From: Pythium myriotylum
Lineage: Eukaryota; Oomycota; Peronosporomycetes; Pythiales; Pythiaceae
DNA length: 64,000 nt
Reading direction: 5' to 3'
NCBI GenBank assembly: GCA_023091665.1
Contig: JALJCQ010000028.1
Coordinates: forward strand, 124,001-188,000
Below the pieces are notes generated by a model. That model did no database searches, had not been told where the DNA came from, and worked only from the letters and a program-made list of their open reading frames with translations. The position numbers and the translations under genes are program-made. How positions within the stretch are numbered: position 1 is the first letter of the stretch; every line of letters starts with the position of its first letter. Below are positions 41,211 to 51,635 of the stretch, one piece after another.

Positions 41211-44200
41211 ATGGGACTCGACGACGACATCGCGGAGGCGTTGAAGCTCGCGCGCCGCGAAAGTGAGGTCCACGAAGCTACGGAGCTGCTGCTTCCGCTC
41301 GCCAAGCGCTTCCGCGACGTTCTCGAGACCCTCCGACACGCCGCCGAGAGCGCGAGCGAGGGCGTGGCGCGCGAGACGCGAGACAGGGCGGAGAAGATCT
41401 TGGAGCAGGCCGTGAGAACGCTCGCGTACGTGGTGGGGAGACAGAAGACGCTGCCGCTGGCGTCGCGCGTGCTGGAGGCGGAGAGCCTAGCGAGAGACGT
41501 GGCGGAGTTGCATGGTGAGAAGAACGAGAACGGCGAGAGCGTGGGTGGACTCGATGGCGTGCTGGTTGCGTTGGGTGAGCGCGTGGACGAGAGCAAGTGG
41601 CGTCGGCAGTTGGAGCAAGAGAAGCGAGAGCACGTGGATCTGCTGCGCGAGTCCATCAGAGAGGTGAGAGAAGTGCTCGGAGCAGATGAGTCGATGGCGC
41701 GCGAGACGATCGTGCTGCTGAAGCACGCGCAAGCGTACGGTCGCTGGAATGCACTGGCGGATGAGCTGTGGGCTGTGGTGGAGCCATTCGCGGCAAGAAT
41801 GGACAATCAAGATCACTTGCTGGAGTTGCCGGCGTGGTTCATCCCGGAGAGCGACATCGTGTTCCATTCTCGGATGCTCGATCGAGGTGGGTTCGCGACC
41901 ATCCACAACGCAGTGTGGGACGGCTGCAGCGTCGTGGTCAAGGTGGTGCAGGACATCAATATCCATCAGATTAAGCAACTGAAGCAGTTGGTGACGGAGG
42001 TGGAGATCGGGTATGGATTGTCCCATCCGCACGTGATCAAGATGTATGGCGCGTGCCATACGCGGTCGCCGCCGCTGATCGTGTGCGAGTTCGCGAAGTA
42101 CGGCAACATGAGCGACTATTTGCATCGGTATGGTGAGACGGCGCCTAAGTGGCGGTTGTTGTACGAGGCGGCATTGGGTTTGCAGTTTTTGCACAGGAAC
42201 AAGATCGTTCATGGTGATATGAAGCTGAACAATATCTTGATCACAGCTGACGGCAAGGCGAAGGTGGGCGATTTTGGCTTGAGTCGCCGGAGAGAGTCGC
42301 CGACGGCATCGTATTTGTACAATGATGGTGGTGGCAGTGACGGTGGTGGTGCGATTCGATGGCGTGCACCCGAGTGTTTCCGCACGAAGCCGACGTTTGC
42401 GTCGGACGTGTACTCGTTCGGGATGTGCATTTACGAGGCAGTTGCAGGCGAGATTCCGTACGAAGAGGTGCCTGCGAACAGGGAAGTGCAGCGTATGATC
42501 TGTGATGGCGAGTTGCCTTGTCGTCCGGATAATGTGGATGACGAGGTTTGGGAGTTGATTGAGAGAATGACGCGATCAGATCCGGAGTGTCGATCAAGTT
42601 TGCGGAGCGTCGTGGGTGCGCTGAAGGAGTTGAGCAGTCGAGATGATTTATGTTCGTCTGGAGTTCCCGTTGCCACTCCGGATAGTGCATCGGCGATGAA
42701 GTCGCCAGCTTTGCCCGAGTGCATTGTTGGAAGTGTGAACGCAGACGAAGTTGTGGAGACAGACGCGTTTGGGTCGGTCTCGCAGGCAGTCGAGGCGCTG
42801 CGGCAGACTGAGGACCCAGGTCGTCAACTGCGAGCTTTGAAGTGGGCTTTCCGTAACGGCATCTCACAAGAGATATACGCTCAACTGTTTGCCGATGGCG
42901 GAGTCCCTGTTTTGAAGCGGATCGCTGAGAGCGCGGAGGCCCCCTCCGCATACAAGTTCTACGCATTTGATATATTGGATAGCATCAACAACAGCGTGTT
43001 GTCTCGCTCCATGACATCTCTTGTGAACCAAATCAAAGCTACTTTGCATCGGCCAGATGAGGTCGAGTTGTCTGCTCTGTACGATCAGATGGCGGACGAG
43101 ACGTCTCGTGAGGCTCGACTGGAAGCGATCGAAGTGTTCTCGATCTGTTGTGAACAGAAGCTGATTGATGGTGAGATCAACGTGAATCATATCGTGTTGG
43201 AGCTGCTCCGGTTGTTGAAAGTTGACGACGCTCAAGTGAATGCGGCAGCAGCGAATGCGTTTGGTTATATGGCCCACGGAAACAACATGTCGAGGAATGC
43301 GTTGTTACGAGAATCCATCGGGGCATTGGTGTCTATGCTCGAGTCGAGTGGACATCGCAGCAGGCAGTGTGCGTCTCTCGCACTGGGAAACCTTGCCGGT
43401 CTCTCTTCTGAGAACAGAGCTGCTATCGCGAGGGCTGGCGCGATTGTTCCGTTGATTGAGCTGTTGAAGTCGGGATCGGATGCGTGTAAACAATGGGCCG
43501 CGTATGCACTCGGTAACATCGGTGCCAACTCTCCTGAGAACAGTGTTGCTGTCGCGAGGGCTGGCGCGATTGTTCCGTTGGTTGAGATGTTGAAGTCGGG
43601 ATCGGAAGCGTGTAAACAATGGGCCGCGCGTGCACTCGGTAACATCGGTGCCAACTCTCCTGAGAACAGTGTTGCTGTCGCGAGGGCTGGCGCGATTGTT
43701 CCGTTGGTTGAGATGTTGAAGTCGGGATCGGAAGCGTGTAAACAATGGGCCGCGCGTGCACTCGGTAACATCGGTGCCAACTCTCCTGAGAACAGTGTTG
43801 CTATCGCGAGTGCTGGTGGGATTGTTCCGTTGATTGAGCTGTTGAAGTCGGGATCGGATGCGTGTAAACAATGGGCCGCGTATGCAGTTGGCCAGGTCGC
43901 TGTTGGCTCTTCTGAGAACAGAGTTGCTATCGCGAGTGCTGGCGGGATTGTCCCGTTGATTGAGCTGTTGAAGTCGGGATCGGAAGCGTGTAAACATTGG
44001 GCCGCGTATGCACTTGGGCAAGTGGTTGTGAACTCTCCTGAGAACAGGGTTGCTATCGCGAGTGCTGGCGCGATTGTTCCGTTGGTTGAGCTGTTGAAGT
44101 CGGGATCGGATGCGTGTAAACAATGGGCCGCGCGTGCACTTGGCCAGGTCGCTGTTGGCTCTTCTGAGAACAGTGTTGCTATCGCGAGGGCTGGCGTGAT

Positions 44201-47200
44201 TGTTCCGTTGGTTGAGATGTTGAAGTCGGGATCGGATGCGTGCATGCAAGAGGCCGCGCGTGCACTCGGTAACATCGGTGCCAACTCACCCGAGAACAGA
44301 GTTGCTATCGCGAGGGCTGGCGCGATTGTTCCGTTGATTGAGCTGTTGAAGTCGGGATCGGATGCGTGTAAACAATGGGCCGCGTATGCACTCGGTAACA
44401 TCGGTGCCAACTCTCCTGAGAACAGGGTTGCTATCGCGAGTGCTGGCGCGATTGTTCCGTTGGTTGAGCTGTTGAAGTCGGGATCGGATGCGTGTAAACA
44501 ATGGGCCGCGGGTGCACTCGGTAACATCGGTGGCAACTCTCCTGAGAACAGTGTTGCTGTCGCGAGTGCTGGCGCGATTGTTCCGTTGGTTGAGCTGTTG
44601 AAGTCGGGATCGGATGCGTGTAAACAATGGGCCGCGGGTGCACTCGGTAACATCGGTGGCAACTCTCCTGAGAACAGTGTTGCTGTCGCGAGGGCTGGCG
44701 CGATTGTTCCGTTGATTGAGCTGTTGAAGTCGGGATCAGATGCGTGCAAGCAACAGGCCGCGTATGCACTCGGTAACATCGGTGCCAACTCTCCTGAGAA
44801 CAGTGTTGCTGTCGCGAGTGCTGGCGCGATTGTTCCGTTGGTTGAGCTGTTGAAGTCGGGATCGGATGCGTGCATGCAAGAGGCCGCGTATGCACTCGGT
44901 AACATCGGTGCCAACTCTCCTGAGAACAGTGTTGCTGTCGCGAGGGCTGGCGCGATTGTTCCGTTGGTTGAGCTGTTGAAGTCGGGATCGGATGCGTGCA
45001 TGCAACAGGCCGCGCGTGCACTCGGTAACATCGGTGCCAACTCTCCTAAGAACAGTGTTGCTATCGCGAGTGCTGGTGGGATTGTTCCGTTGGTTGCGCT
45101 GTTGGAGTCGGGATCGGATGCGTGCAAGCAACAGGCCGCGCGTGCACTCGGTAACATCGGTGCCAACTCTCCTAAGAACAGTGTTGCTATCGCGAGTGCT
45201 GGTGGGATTGTTCCGTTGATTGAGCTGTTGGAGTCGGGATCGGATGCGTGTAAACAATGGGCCGCGTATGCAGTTGGCCAGGTCGCTGTTGGCTCTCCTG
45301 TGAACAGTGTTGCTATCGCGAGGGCTGGCGTGATTGTTCCGTTGGTTGAGATGTTGAAGTCGGGATCGGATGCGTGCATGCAAGAGGCCGCGCGTGCACT
45401 CGGTAACATCGGTGCCAACTCACCCGAGAACAGAGTTGCTATCGCGAGGGCTGGCGCGATTGTTCCGTTGATTGAGCTGTTGAAGTCGGGATCGGATGCG
45501 TGTAAACAATGGGCCGCGTATGCACTCGGTAACATCGGTGCCAACTCTCCTGAGAACAGGGTTGCTATCGCGAGTGCTGGCGCGATTGTTCCGTTGGTTG
45601 AGCTGTTGAAGACGGGATCGGATGCGTGCAAGCAACATGCCGCGTATGCACTCGGTAACATCGGTGCCAACTCTCCTGAGAACAGTGTTGCTATCGCGAG
45701 TGCTGGCGCGATTGTTCCGTTGGTTGAGCTGTTGAAGTCGGGATCGGATGCGTGTAAACAATGGGCCGCGGGTGCACTCGGTAACATCGGTGGCAACTCT
45801 CCTAAGAACAGTGTTGCTGTCGCGAGGGCTGGCGCGATTGTTCCGTTGGTTGAGCTGTTGAAGACGGGATCGGATGTGTGCATGCAAGAGGCCGCGTATG
45901 CACTCGGTAACATCGGTGCCAACTCTCCTGAGAACAGTGTTGCTGTCGCGAGGGCTGGCGCGATTGTTCCGTTGGTTGAGCTGTTGAAGTCGGGATCGGA
46001 TGCGTGCAAGCAACAGGCCGCGCGTGCACTCGGTAACATCGGTGCCAACTCTCCTGAGAACAGGGTTGCTATCGCGAGTGCTGGCGCGATTGTTCCGTTG
46101 ATTGAGCTGTTGAAGTCGGGATCAGATGCGTGCAAGCAACAGGCCGCGCGTGCACTCGGTAACATCGGTGCCAACTCTCCTAAGAACAGTGTTGCTATCG
46201 CGAGTGCTAGTGGGATTGTTCCGTTGATTGAGCTGTTGGAGTCGGGATCGGATGCGTGTAAACAATGGGCCGCGTATGCAGTTGGCCAGGTCGCTGTTGG
46301 CTCTCCTGTGAACAGTGTTGCTATCGCGAGGGCTGGCGTGATTGTTCCGTTGGTTGAGATGTTGAAGTCGGGATCGGATGCGTGCATGCAAGAGGCCGCG
46401 CGTGCACTCGGTAACATCGGTGCCAACTCACCCGAGAACAGAGTTGCTATCGCGAGGGCTGGCGCGATTGTTCCGTTGATTGAGCTGTTGAAGTCGGGAT
46501 CGGATGCGTGTAAACAATGGGCCGCGTATGCACTCGGTAACATCGGTGCCAACTCTCCTGAGAACAGGGTTGCTATCGCGAGTGCTGGCGCGATTGTTCC
46601 GTTGGTTGAGCTGTTGAAGACGGGATCGGATGCGTGCAAGCAACAGGCCGCGCGTGCACTCGGTAACATCGGTGGCAACTCTCCTAAGAACAGTGTTGCT
46701 ATCGCGAGTGCTGGTGGGATTGTTCCGTTGGTTGCGCTGTTGGAGTCGGGATCGGATGCGTGCAAGCAACAGGCCGCGCGTGCACTCGGTAACATCGGTG
46801 CCAACTCTCCTAAGAACAGTGTTGCTATCGCGAGTGCTAGTGGGATTGTTCCGTTGATTGAGCTGTTGGAGTCGGGATCGGATGCGTGTAAACAATGGGC
46901 CGCGTATGCAGTTGGCCAGGTCGCTGTTGGCTCTCCTGTGAACAGTGTTGCTATCGCGAGGGCTGGCGTGATTGTTCCGTTGGTTGAGATGTTGAAGTCG
47001 GGATCGGATGCGTGCATGCAAGAGGCCGCGCGTGCACTCGGTAACATCGGTGCCAACTCACCCGAGAACAGAGTTGCTATCGCGAGGGCTGGCGCGATTG
47101 TTCCGTTGATTGAGCTGTTGAAGTCGGGATCGGAAGCGTGTAAACAATGGGCCGCGCGTGCACTCGGTAACATCGGTGGCAACTCTCCTGAGAACAGGGT

Positions 47201-49607
47201 TGCTATCGCGAGTGCTGGCGCGATTGTTCCGTTGATTGAGCTGTTGAAGTCGGGATCGGATGCGTGTAAACAATGGGCCGCGCGTGCACTTGGCCAGGTC
47301 GCTGTTGGCTCTCTTGAGAACAGTGTTGCTATCGCGAGGGCTGGCGCGATTGTTCCGTTGGTTGAGCTGTTGAAGTCGGGATCGGATGCGTGCATGCAAG
47401 AGGCCGCGTATGCACTCGGTAACATCGGTGCCAACTCTCCTGAGAACAGTGTTGCTGTCGCGAGGGCTGGCGCGATTGTTCCGTTGATTGAGCTGTTGAA
47501 GTCGGGATCGGATGCGTGTAAACAATGGGCCGCGGGTGCACTCGGTAACATCGGTGGCAACTCTCCTAAGAACAGTGTTGCTGTCGCGAGGGCTGGCGCG
47601 ATTGTTCCGTTGGTTGCGCTGTTGAAGACGGGATCGGATGTGTGCAAGCAACATGCCGCGTATGCACTCGGTAACATCGGTGCCAACTCTCCTGAGAACA
47701 GTGTTGCTATCGCGAGGGCTGGCGCGATTGTTCCGTTGATTGAGCTGTTGAAGTCGGGATCGGATGCGTGTAAACAATGGGCCGCGCGTGCACTCGGTAG
47801 CATCGGTGCCAACTCTCCTGAGAACAGTGTTGCTATCGCGAGTGCTGGCGCGATTGTTCCGTTGATTGAGCTGTTGAAGTCGGGATCAGATGCGTGCAAG
47901 CAACAGGCCGCGTATGCACTCGGTAACATCGGTGCCAACTCTCCTGAGAACAGTGTTGCTGTCGCGAGTGCTGGCGCGATTGTTCCGTTGGTTGAGCTGT
48001 TGAAGTCGGGATCGGATGCGTGCAAGCAACAGGCCGCGTATGCACTCGGTAACATCGGTGCCAACTCTCCTGAGAACAGTGTTGCTGTCGCGAGTGCTGG
48101 CGCGATTGTTCCGTTGGTTGAGCTGTTGAAGTCGGGATCGGATGCGTGTAAACAATGGGCCGCGCGTGCACTTGGCCAGGTCGCTGTTGGCTCTCTTGAG
48201 AACAGTGTTGCTATCGCGAGGGCTGGCGCGATTGTTCCGTTGGTTGAGCTGTTGAAGTCGGGATCGGATGTGTGCAAGCAACATGCCGCGTATGCACTCG
48301 GTAACATCGGTGCCAACTCTCCTGAGAACAGTGTTGCTATCGCGAGGGCTGGCGCGATTGTTCCGTTGATTGAGCTGTTGAAGTCGGGATCGGAAGCGTG
48401 TAAACAATGGGCCGCGCGTGCACTCGGTAACATCGGTGCCAACTCTCCTGAGAACAGGGTTGCTATCGCGAGTGCTGGCGCGATTGTTCCGTTGATTGAG
48501 CTGTTGAAGTCGGGATCAGATGCGTGCAAGCAACAGGCCGCGTATGCACTCGGTAACATCGGTGCCAACTCTCCTGAGAACAGTGTTGCTGTCGCGAGTG
48601 CTGGCGCGATTGTTCCGTTGGTTGAGCTGTTGAAGTCGGGATCGGATGCGTGCATGCAAGAGGCCGCGTATGCACTCGGTAACATCGGTGCCAACTCTCC
48701 TGAGAACAGGGTTGCTATCGCGAGTGCTGGCGCGATTATTCCGTTGGTTGAGCTGTTGAAGTCGGGATCGGATGCGTGCATGCAAGAGGCCGCGTATGCA
48801 CTCGGTAACATCGGTGCCAACTCTCTTGAGAACAGTGTTGCTATCGCGAGGGCTGGCGCGATTGTTCCGTTGGTTGAGCTGTTGAAGTCGGGATCGGATG
48901 CGTGCATGCAAGAGGCCGCGTATGCACTCGGTAACATCGGTGCCAACTCTCCTGAGAACAGTGTTGCTGTCGCGAGGGCTGGCGCGATTGTTCCGTTGAT
49001 TGAGCTGTTGAAGTCGGGATCGGAAGCGTGTAAACAATGGGCCGCGCGTGCACTCGGTAACATCGGTGGCAACTCTCCTGAGAACAGTGTTGCTGTCGCG
49101 AGTGCTGGCGCGATTGTTCCGTTGGTTGAGCTGTTGAAGTCGGGATCGGATGCGTGCAAGCAACAGGCCGCGCGTGCACTCGGTAACATCGGTGCCAACT
49201 CTCCTGAGAACAGTGTTGCTGTCGCGAGTGCTGGCGCGATTGTTCCGTTGGTTGAGCTGTTGAAGTCGGGATCGGATGCGTGCAAGCAACAGGCCGCGCG
49301 TGCACTCGGTAACATCGGCGGCATTTCTCCTGAGAACAGTGTTGCTATCACGAGGGCTGGCGGGATCCCTCCGTTGATTCAACTGCTTAAGACAGGATCA
49401 GATGAATGCAGGTTAAAGGCCGCGGACGTTCTCTCTGCGATGAGTTTCGAGTCGTCTGTTTCGAAGGAAATCGTAGATGCTGGTGCGGTGGCCGTCTGCA
49501 TGAACCTCCGTCACGACCACCGTATTCGCAGACACGCGAAGACGATACTGAAGAACAGTGGTTATGAAGGCATCTGGGGAGTCTTCGCTTATTCTGCACC
49601 AGCGTAG
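41211..49607 (+). CDS. K5: helical-domain / TKL kinase / 48-unit ARM-repeat protein
   Basis: 2798 residues, the largest gene in the window. Start ATG at 41211. Same order as K4: helical domain, kinase (RGGFATIH, VVVKV, HGDMKLNN, GDFG, RWRAPE), linker, degenerate ARM, 48 ARM units, cap ending FAYSAPA. The first ~85 and the post-kinase residues match K4, but residues of about 41480-42240 match K3, a conversion tract. Despite 6 kb of tandem repeats there is no stop or frameshift, implying selection for an open frame. Role inferred: an intracellular kinase with an unusually long ARM superhelix for ligand recognition or scaffolding. Confidence 0.92.
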   Translation: MGLDDDIAEALKLARRESEVHEATELLLPLAKRFRDVLETLRHAAESASEGVARETRDRAEKILEQAVRTLAYVVGRQKTLPLASRVLEAESLARDVAELHGEKNENGESVGGLDGVLVALGERVDESKWRRQLEQEKREHVDLLRESIREVREVLGADESMARETIVLLKHAQAYGRWNALADELWAVVEPFAARMDNQDHLLELPAWFIPESDIVFHSRMLDRGGFATIHNAVWDGCSVVVKVVQDINIHQIKQLKQLVTEVEIGYGLSHPHVIKMYGACHTRSPPLIVCEFAKYGNMSDYLHRYGETAPKWRLLYEAALGLQFLHRNKIVHGDMKLNNILITADGKAKVGDFGLSRRRESPTASYLYNDGGGSDGGGAIRWRAPECFRTKPTFASDVYSFGMCIYEAVAGEIPYEEVPANREVQRMICDGELPCRPDNVDDEVWELIERMTRSDPECRSSLRSVVGALKELSSRDDLCSSGVPVATPDSASAMKSPALPECIVGSVNADEVVETDAFGSVSQAVEALRQTEDPGRQLRALKWAFRNGISQEIYAQLFADGGVPVLKRIAESAEAPSAYKFYAFDILDSINNSVLSRSMTSLVNQIKATLHRPDEVELSALYDQMADETSREARLEAIEVFSICCEQKLIDGEINVNHIVLELLRLLKVDDAQVNAAAANAFGYMAHGNNMSRNALLRESIGALVSMLESSGHRSRQCASLALGNLAGLSSENRAAIARAGAIVPLIELLKSGSDACKQWAAYALGNIGANSPENSVAVARAGAIVPLVEMLKSGSEACKQWAARALGNIGANSPENSVAVARAGAIVPLVEMLKSGSEACKQWAARALGNIGANSPENSVAIASAGGIVPLIELLKSGSDACKQWAAYAVGQVAVGSSENRVAIASAGGIVPLIELLKSGSEACKHWAAYALGQVVVNSPENRVAIASAGAIVPLVELLKSGSDACKQWAARALGQVAVGSSENSVAIARAGVIVPLVEMLKSGSDACMQEAARALGNIGANSPENRVAIARAGAIVPLIELLKSGSDACKQWAAYALGNIGANSPENRVAIASAGAIVPLVELLKSGSDACKQWAAGALGNIGGNSPENSVAVASAGAIVPLVELLKSGSDACKQWAAGALGNIGGNSPENSVAVARAGAIVPLIELLKSGSDACKQQAAYALGNIGANSPENSVAVASAGAIVPLVELLKSGSDACMQEAAYALGNIGANSPENSVAVARAGAIVPLVELLKSGSDACMQQAARALGNIGANSPKNSVAIASAGGIVPLVALLESGSDACKQQAARALGNIGANSPKNSVAIASAGGIVPLIELLESGSDACKQWAAYAVGQVAVGSPVNSVAIARAGVIVPLVEMLKSGSDACMQEAARALGNIGANSPENRVAIARAGAIVPLIELLKSGSDACKQWAAYALGNIGANSPENRVAIASAGAIVPLVELLKTGSDACKQHAAYALGNIGANSPENSVAIASAGAIVPLVELLKSGSDACKQWAAGALGNIGGNSPKNSVAVARAGAIVPLVELLKTGSDVCMQEAAYALGNIGANSPENSVAVARAGAIVPLVELLKSGSDACKQQAARALGNIGANSPENRVAIASAGAIVPLIELLKSGSDACKQQAARALGNIGANSPKNSVAIASASGIVPLIELLESGSDACKQWAAYAVGQVAVGSPVNSVAIARAGVIVPLVEMLKSGSDACMQEAARALGNIGANSPENRVAIARAGAIVPLIELLKSGSDACKQWAAYALGNIGANSPENRVAIASAGAIVPLVELLKTGSDACKQQAARALGNIGGNSPKNSVAIASAGGIVPLVALLESGSDACKQQAARALGNIGANSPKNSVAIASASGIVPLIELLESGSDACKQWAAYAVGQVAVGSPVNSVAIARAGVIVPLVEMLKSGSDACMQEAARALGNIGANSPENRVAIARAGAIVPLIELLKSGSEACKQWAARALGNIGGNSPENRVAIASAGAIVPLIELLKSGSDACKQWAARALGQVAVGSLENSVAIARAGAIVPLVELLKSGSDACMQEAAYALGNIGANSPENSVAVARAGAIVPLIELLKSGSDACKQWAAGALGNIGGNSPKNSVAVARAGAIVPLVALLKTGSDVCKQHAAYALGNIGANSPENSVAIARAGAIVPLIELLKSGSDACKQWAARALGSIGANSPENSVAIASAGAIVPLIELLKSGSDACKQQAAYALGNIGANSPENSVAVASAGAIVPLVELLKSGSDACKQQAAYALGNIGANSPENSVAVASAGAIVPLVELLKSGSDACKQWAARALGQVAVGSLENSVAIARAGAIVPLVELLKSGSDVCKQHAAYALGNIGANSPENSVAIARAGAIVPLIELLKSGSEACKQWAARALGNIGANSPENRVAIASAGAIVPLIELLKSGSDACKQQAAYALGNIGANSPENSVAVASAGAIVPLVELLKSGSDACMQEAAYALGNIGANSPENRVAIASAGAIIPLVELLKSGSDACMQEAAYALGNIGANSLENSVAIARAGAIVPLVELLKSGSDACMQEAAYALGNIGANSPENSVAVARAGAIVPLIELLKSGSEACKQWAARALGNIGGNSPENSVAVASAGAIVPLVELLKSGSDACKQQAARALGNIGANSPENSVAVASAGAIVPLVELLKSGSDACKQQAARALGNIGGISPENSVAITRAGGIPPLIQLLKTGSDECRLKAADVLSAMSFESSVSKEIVDAGAVAVCMNLRHDHRIRRHAKTILKNSGYEGIWGVFAYSAPA
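43422..49469 (+). repeat. ARM array of K5, 48 x 126 bp
   Basis: The first and last units are separated by exactly 47 x 126 bp, twice the unit number of K4. Units are near-identical apart from the helix-3 variable residues (x = W, Q, E or H; y = Y, R or G; z = N or Q, once S). Multi-unit blocks recur, for example the WYQ-ERN-WYN series near 45244, 46256 and (in part) 46886. Confidence 0.93.
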
Positions 49608-49684
49608 TGATGCGAAACCATATGAAGCTGTTTTTTCCGTTCTCTCTTGGATACTCTGTCGTTTCACACAAACCCGAGCAATGG

Positions 49685-49690
49685 AATAAA
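49685..49690 (+). terminator. Polyadenylation signal of K5
   Basis: AATAAA 78 bp after the K5 stop, identical in context to K4. Confidence 0.45.
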
Positions 49691-50179
49691 GCGATCGTCG
49701 ACCAGAAGGGTCTGAGGCTCCATGCTTCACTTTTTTATTTTATTTTCAGGCAACTGACGAGTGCAAAAGATTTCTGTGGTCGCTGAGGCAACCGTAACTG
49801 ACAGCAGTGTACTCTGTCTGTCATTCTCGACCGTTCCTCTAGTCTTGCTGCAGTGATCGAGATGGATCGGTAAAGATACAAGCAACACTGGAATGTTGTT
49901 CTTCGACGACCTTGACGGAGAGATTGATTGAGGCTAATGCTGAGTTCCGCGGGTGTACATGAGGTGGTATTGTGGGATTCAACTTATTTGTCCAAATGAA
50001 TAGCAAATCTGGCAGATTTAGAGCTTCAAATTGCGTATATAACCCTCAAGAAACGTATAAATACGCGAAGTAACCCCTGTTAGTTTGAAAACTGCATTCT
50101 TGATCCCCGATTAACGCGTGGTGGTCTGCTTTCAAATCGGTTGGACGCAGATTTGTGCTTGTCGACCGCCAGAAAGCCG
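49691..50179. other. K5 trailer and spacer
   Basis: Almost identical to 35583-36071; no gene seen. Confidence 0.5.
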
Positions 50180-50506
50180 TTACCCGAGCGGCATTCTGCC
50201 AGAACAAGACTCCAAATCGTCCACCGGCAAATTTATATTTATATGCTCTACAGTCTCACAGTGAAGGTAGGCGAGATTGGGAAGACCAGCCGCACCACTA
50301 TTTTTTTTTCGTTCGTAGAAATGTGTTCGACGACGTGGGGCGGGTACGACGTCCGCCGACCGCGCGCCTTCGCGAGCACGTGACTGCTTGAACCAGCGCC
50401 CCAAAGCTCGTGACGACACTCCTAGAATTCGAGCGACAGTGGCCTCTGGCACAGCATAGGCGTACACGAGCGTCACTGCCAACCACCTAAGCTCGCTCCC
50501 GTACAT
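50180..50506 (-). CDS. Small HTH protein or transposase fragment, second copy
   Basis: Same 108 residues as the copy at 36072-36398, beginning MYGSELRWLAV and containing the HTH VPEATVARILGVSSRALGRWF. Preserved by block duplication; probably non-functional transposon debris. Confidence 0.4.
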   Translation of the reverse strand: MYGSELRWLAVTLVYAYAVPEATVARILGVSSRALGRWFKQSRAREGARSADVVPAPRRRTHFYERKKNSGAAGLPNLAYLHCETVEHININLPVDDLESCSGRMPLG

Positions 50507-50612
50507 GGGCCTCCCACACCACCACAATCTCCGATTTCCAATGACGTAACCGATTCGTACCCTTCATAACCCTACTTTGTAACCCTTATTTACACCCGTT
50601 TCGCGCGGCAGA

Positions 50613-51635
50613 TTAAGAGCCTGGTGTGGGCGGCAAATAACTCAAATCCCACAATAAATGAAGTTCGCTCCTAATCAGAGGAACATATACTCGGCTTTGA
50701 TGTCCGGTCTGTGGAACGCGCGGTGATGTAACTTCCGTATGAACAGTGTTTGGCCAACGCCAGAGATTCACACGAGGTCTACACAGCATTCCTGGCTCGC
50801 GAAAGAATTGAGCAGATACGACCGTGGCTGGCGCGCTACACGTATCGCTTGCATGGTACGTCGTCGCGTTTGCTCGCGCTTTCTTGTGCAAGTTCTCAGA
50901 AGAACGACCGTGCCACACGAAAGGCTCGAGACAAGTCACACTGGTCCATGAGACGCGAGACTGCGTTGGATCCTGTGTCATAGCCAGGTGGACTTGCTGT
51001 GGCTGGGTTGCTCCCGCTTGAAATCTCGCGCAGTCGCTCTCCGCGAGCTTCGTATAGGTCGTCGACGAGTCCAGTGACGCGAAAAACCGGAACTGCCACA
51101 CGCAGCGCATGTTCGTGAGCGGCCCGAACGGCACCGAGTCGACGCTTTTTCCGTCGGTCCACCTCCAGTCAATGTAGTCGTGGTCTTGCGATGGAGAGGT
51201 CTCGTTGCCCATGCAGTCCGCGCCGATCCAGTCGTTCTCGGTCCCTGGTCGTCCGTGCACCTGGTACGAGACCGTGAGCTTGTCCATGTGGTCGATCGTC
51301 GTGCTCGACACACGCATGGTCACTCGCGGCACTGCATCCAATTGCACTGCGTCGGTGTCTTCCCATCGCGCGACTCGCTGTCGAAAGGCCGTGAAGAGCG
51401 GATTCGTGGGCGCGTGGTCTCCGTCGGCAAAGCTGCAGCGCGACAACGCGCACGGCGCGGCGTCGAGCTCGGCGTGGAGCGTCCACGCGCCGCCGCGACG
51501 CGCGTTGTCGACGTGGCGCGCGGCGTGCGAGGCGCTGGCCACTGGCAGCAGCAGCAGCAGCAGGGCGACGAGCATCGTGGGCGATGTCGAGGCTCGCTTC
51601 CATCGACGACCTTTGGCGCCAGTTGGTGTAGCCAT
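50613..51635 (-). pseudogene. Q3: truncated purple acid phosphatase-like ORF
   Basis: Identical to Q2 along its 340 residues except for the signal segment, which reads MLVALLLLLLPVAS (as in Q1) rather than MHFPLLLLLLPVAS. It lacks the metallophosphatase domain. The PAP gene that should face it has been deleted. Confidence 0.75.

Noticed and set aside
43265..49351. 2028-codon open frame on the minus strand through the K5 array (and 1020 codons at 32181-35243)
   Set aside because: A repeat whose length is a multiple of three and lacks antisense stops automatically gives a long antisense frame; the sense frame has the kinase, ARM cap and known homology.
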